A stretch of DNA of 64,000 bases from Saccopteryx bilineata. Taxonomy: Eukaryota; Chordata; Mammalia; Chiroptera; Emballonuridae. The notes beneath the pieces were generated by a model. It had not been told where the DNA came from, ran no database searches, and saw nothing but the letters and a program-made list of their open reading frames with translations. The stretch is from contig NC_089495.1 in the NCBI RefSeq assembly GCF_036850765.1, positions 204,663,847-204,727,846 on the forward strand. The letters run 5' to 3'. This document shows, one piece after another, positions 63,906 to 64,000 of this stretch (within the stretch, counting starts at the first letter, position 1; each line of letters opens with the position of its first letter). A program made the position numbers and the translations under genes.

Positions 63906-64000
63906 ATATATATATGTATGTATGCATATATATATGCTCCTTGCCTACAGCCTGTTTTGTAAATAAAGTTTTATTGGAGCTATGACCCTTTGTTTACATA

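Larger units (their letters stand above)
56979..64000 (-). other. KIF3B: KIF3B intron 1 (continues beyond the window)
   Basis: 7 kb with L1 and SINE insertions listed separately. 58990-59310 and 60818-62400 hold nothing I recognise. A duplicated block of roughly 90 bp is at 59835-59919 and 61338-61433. Confidence 0.75.
63085..64000 (+). mobile_element. Old hAT-type miniature element split by two SINEs, runs off the window
   Basis: 63085-63150 (CAAGGGTCAGCAAACTACAG) and 63937-64000 (TAAATAAAGTTTTATTGGAGC) belong to the family of the element at 16058-16266. Confidence 0.75.

Overview
This is a mammalian nuclear window. Its four abundant tRNA-derived SINE types, together with young hAT-type and mariner-type miniature transposons, point to a bat. 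The SINE spectrum fits a horseshoe-bat-like (Rhinolophoidea) genome best, but that assignment is inference from memory of bat SINEs and was not tested.

Two protein-coding genes are present, both on the minus strand, in the arrangement known from human 20q11.21 (KIF3B followed by ASXL1). KIF3B, the motor subunit of heterotrimeric kinesin-2, has all eight coding exons here: start codon at 56914, stop at 43086-43088, joined CDS 2247 nt encoding 748 residues, every junction in phase with GT/AG boundaries. A roughly 3.2 kb 3'UTR follows, ending near a poly(A) signal at 39884-39889. The non-coding first exon and promoter of KIF3B must lie beyond 64000. ASXL1, the Polycomb-associated cofactor of the BAP1 H2A deubiquitinase, enters through its CpG-island promoter (about 24.5-25.9 kb), coding exon 1 (24937-24993), exon 2 (19164-19246), a candidate 3-nt microexon (18155-18157) and a 109-nt exon (16818-16926). 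The rest of ASXL1 lies beyond position 1, so 1-16817 is the start of a very long intron.

Layout: 1-5110 holds a nearly full-length LINE-1 with intact ORF1 and an ORF2 broken by one stop and one frameshift; 5.1-16.8 kb is repeat-rich ASXL1 intron; 16.8-25.9 kb holds the ASXL1 5' exons and promoter and is poor in young SINEs near exons; 25.9-39.86 kb is intergenic and repeat-rich (nested SINEs, two inverted copies of one hAT miniature element, a mariner-like miniature element, an old LTR, MIR and L2 pieces); 39.86-56.98 kb is KIF3B; 57-64 kb is KIF3B intron 1 with more L1 and SINE insertions.

SINE types used below: type A, about 330-bp body, head beginning GGCCCTGGCCGGTTGGCTC; type B, about 200 bp, head GCCTGACCTGTGGTGGCGC; type C, head GCCTGACCAGGCGGTGGCGC followed by repeated 'CTTGAGC' blocks; type D, VES-like, head GCCCTGGCC plus a GTTCGATCCCTGGTCAGG B box. 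I saw no undescribed biological system. The most interesting items are the ASXL1 microexon, the promoter architecture, KIF3B tail substitutions, and several nested or repeated-target insertions.
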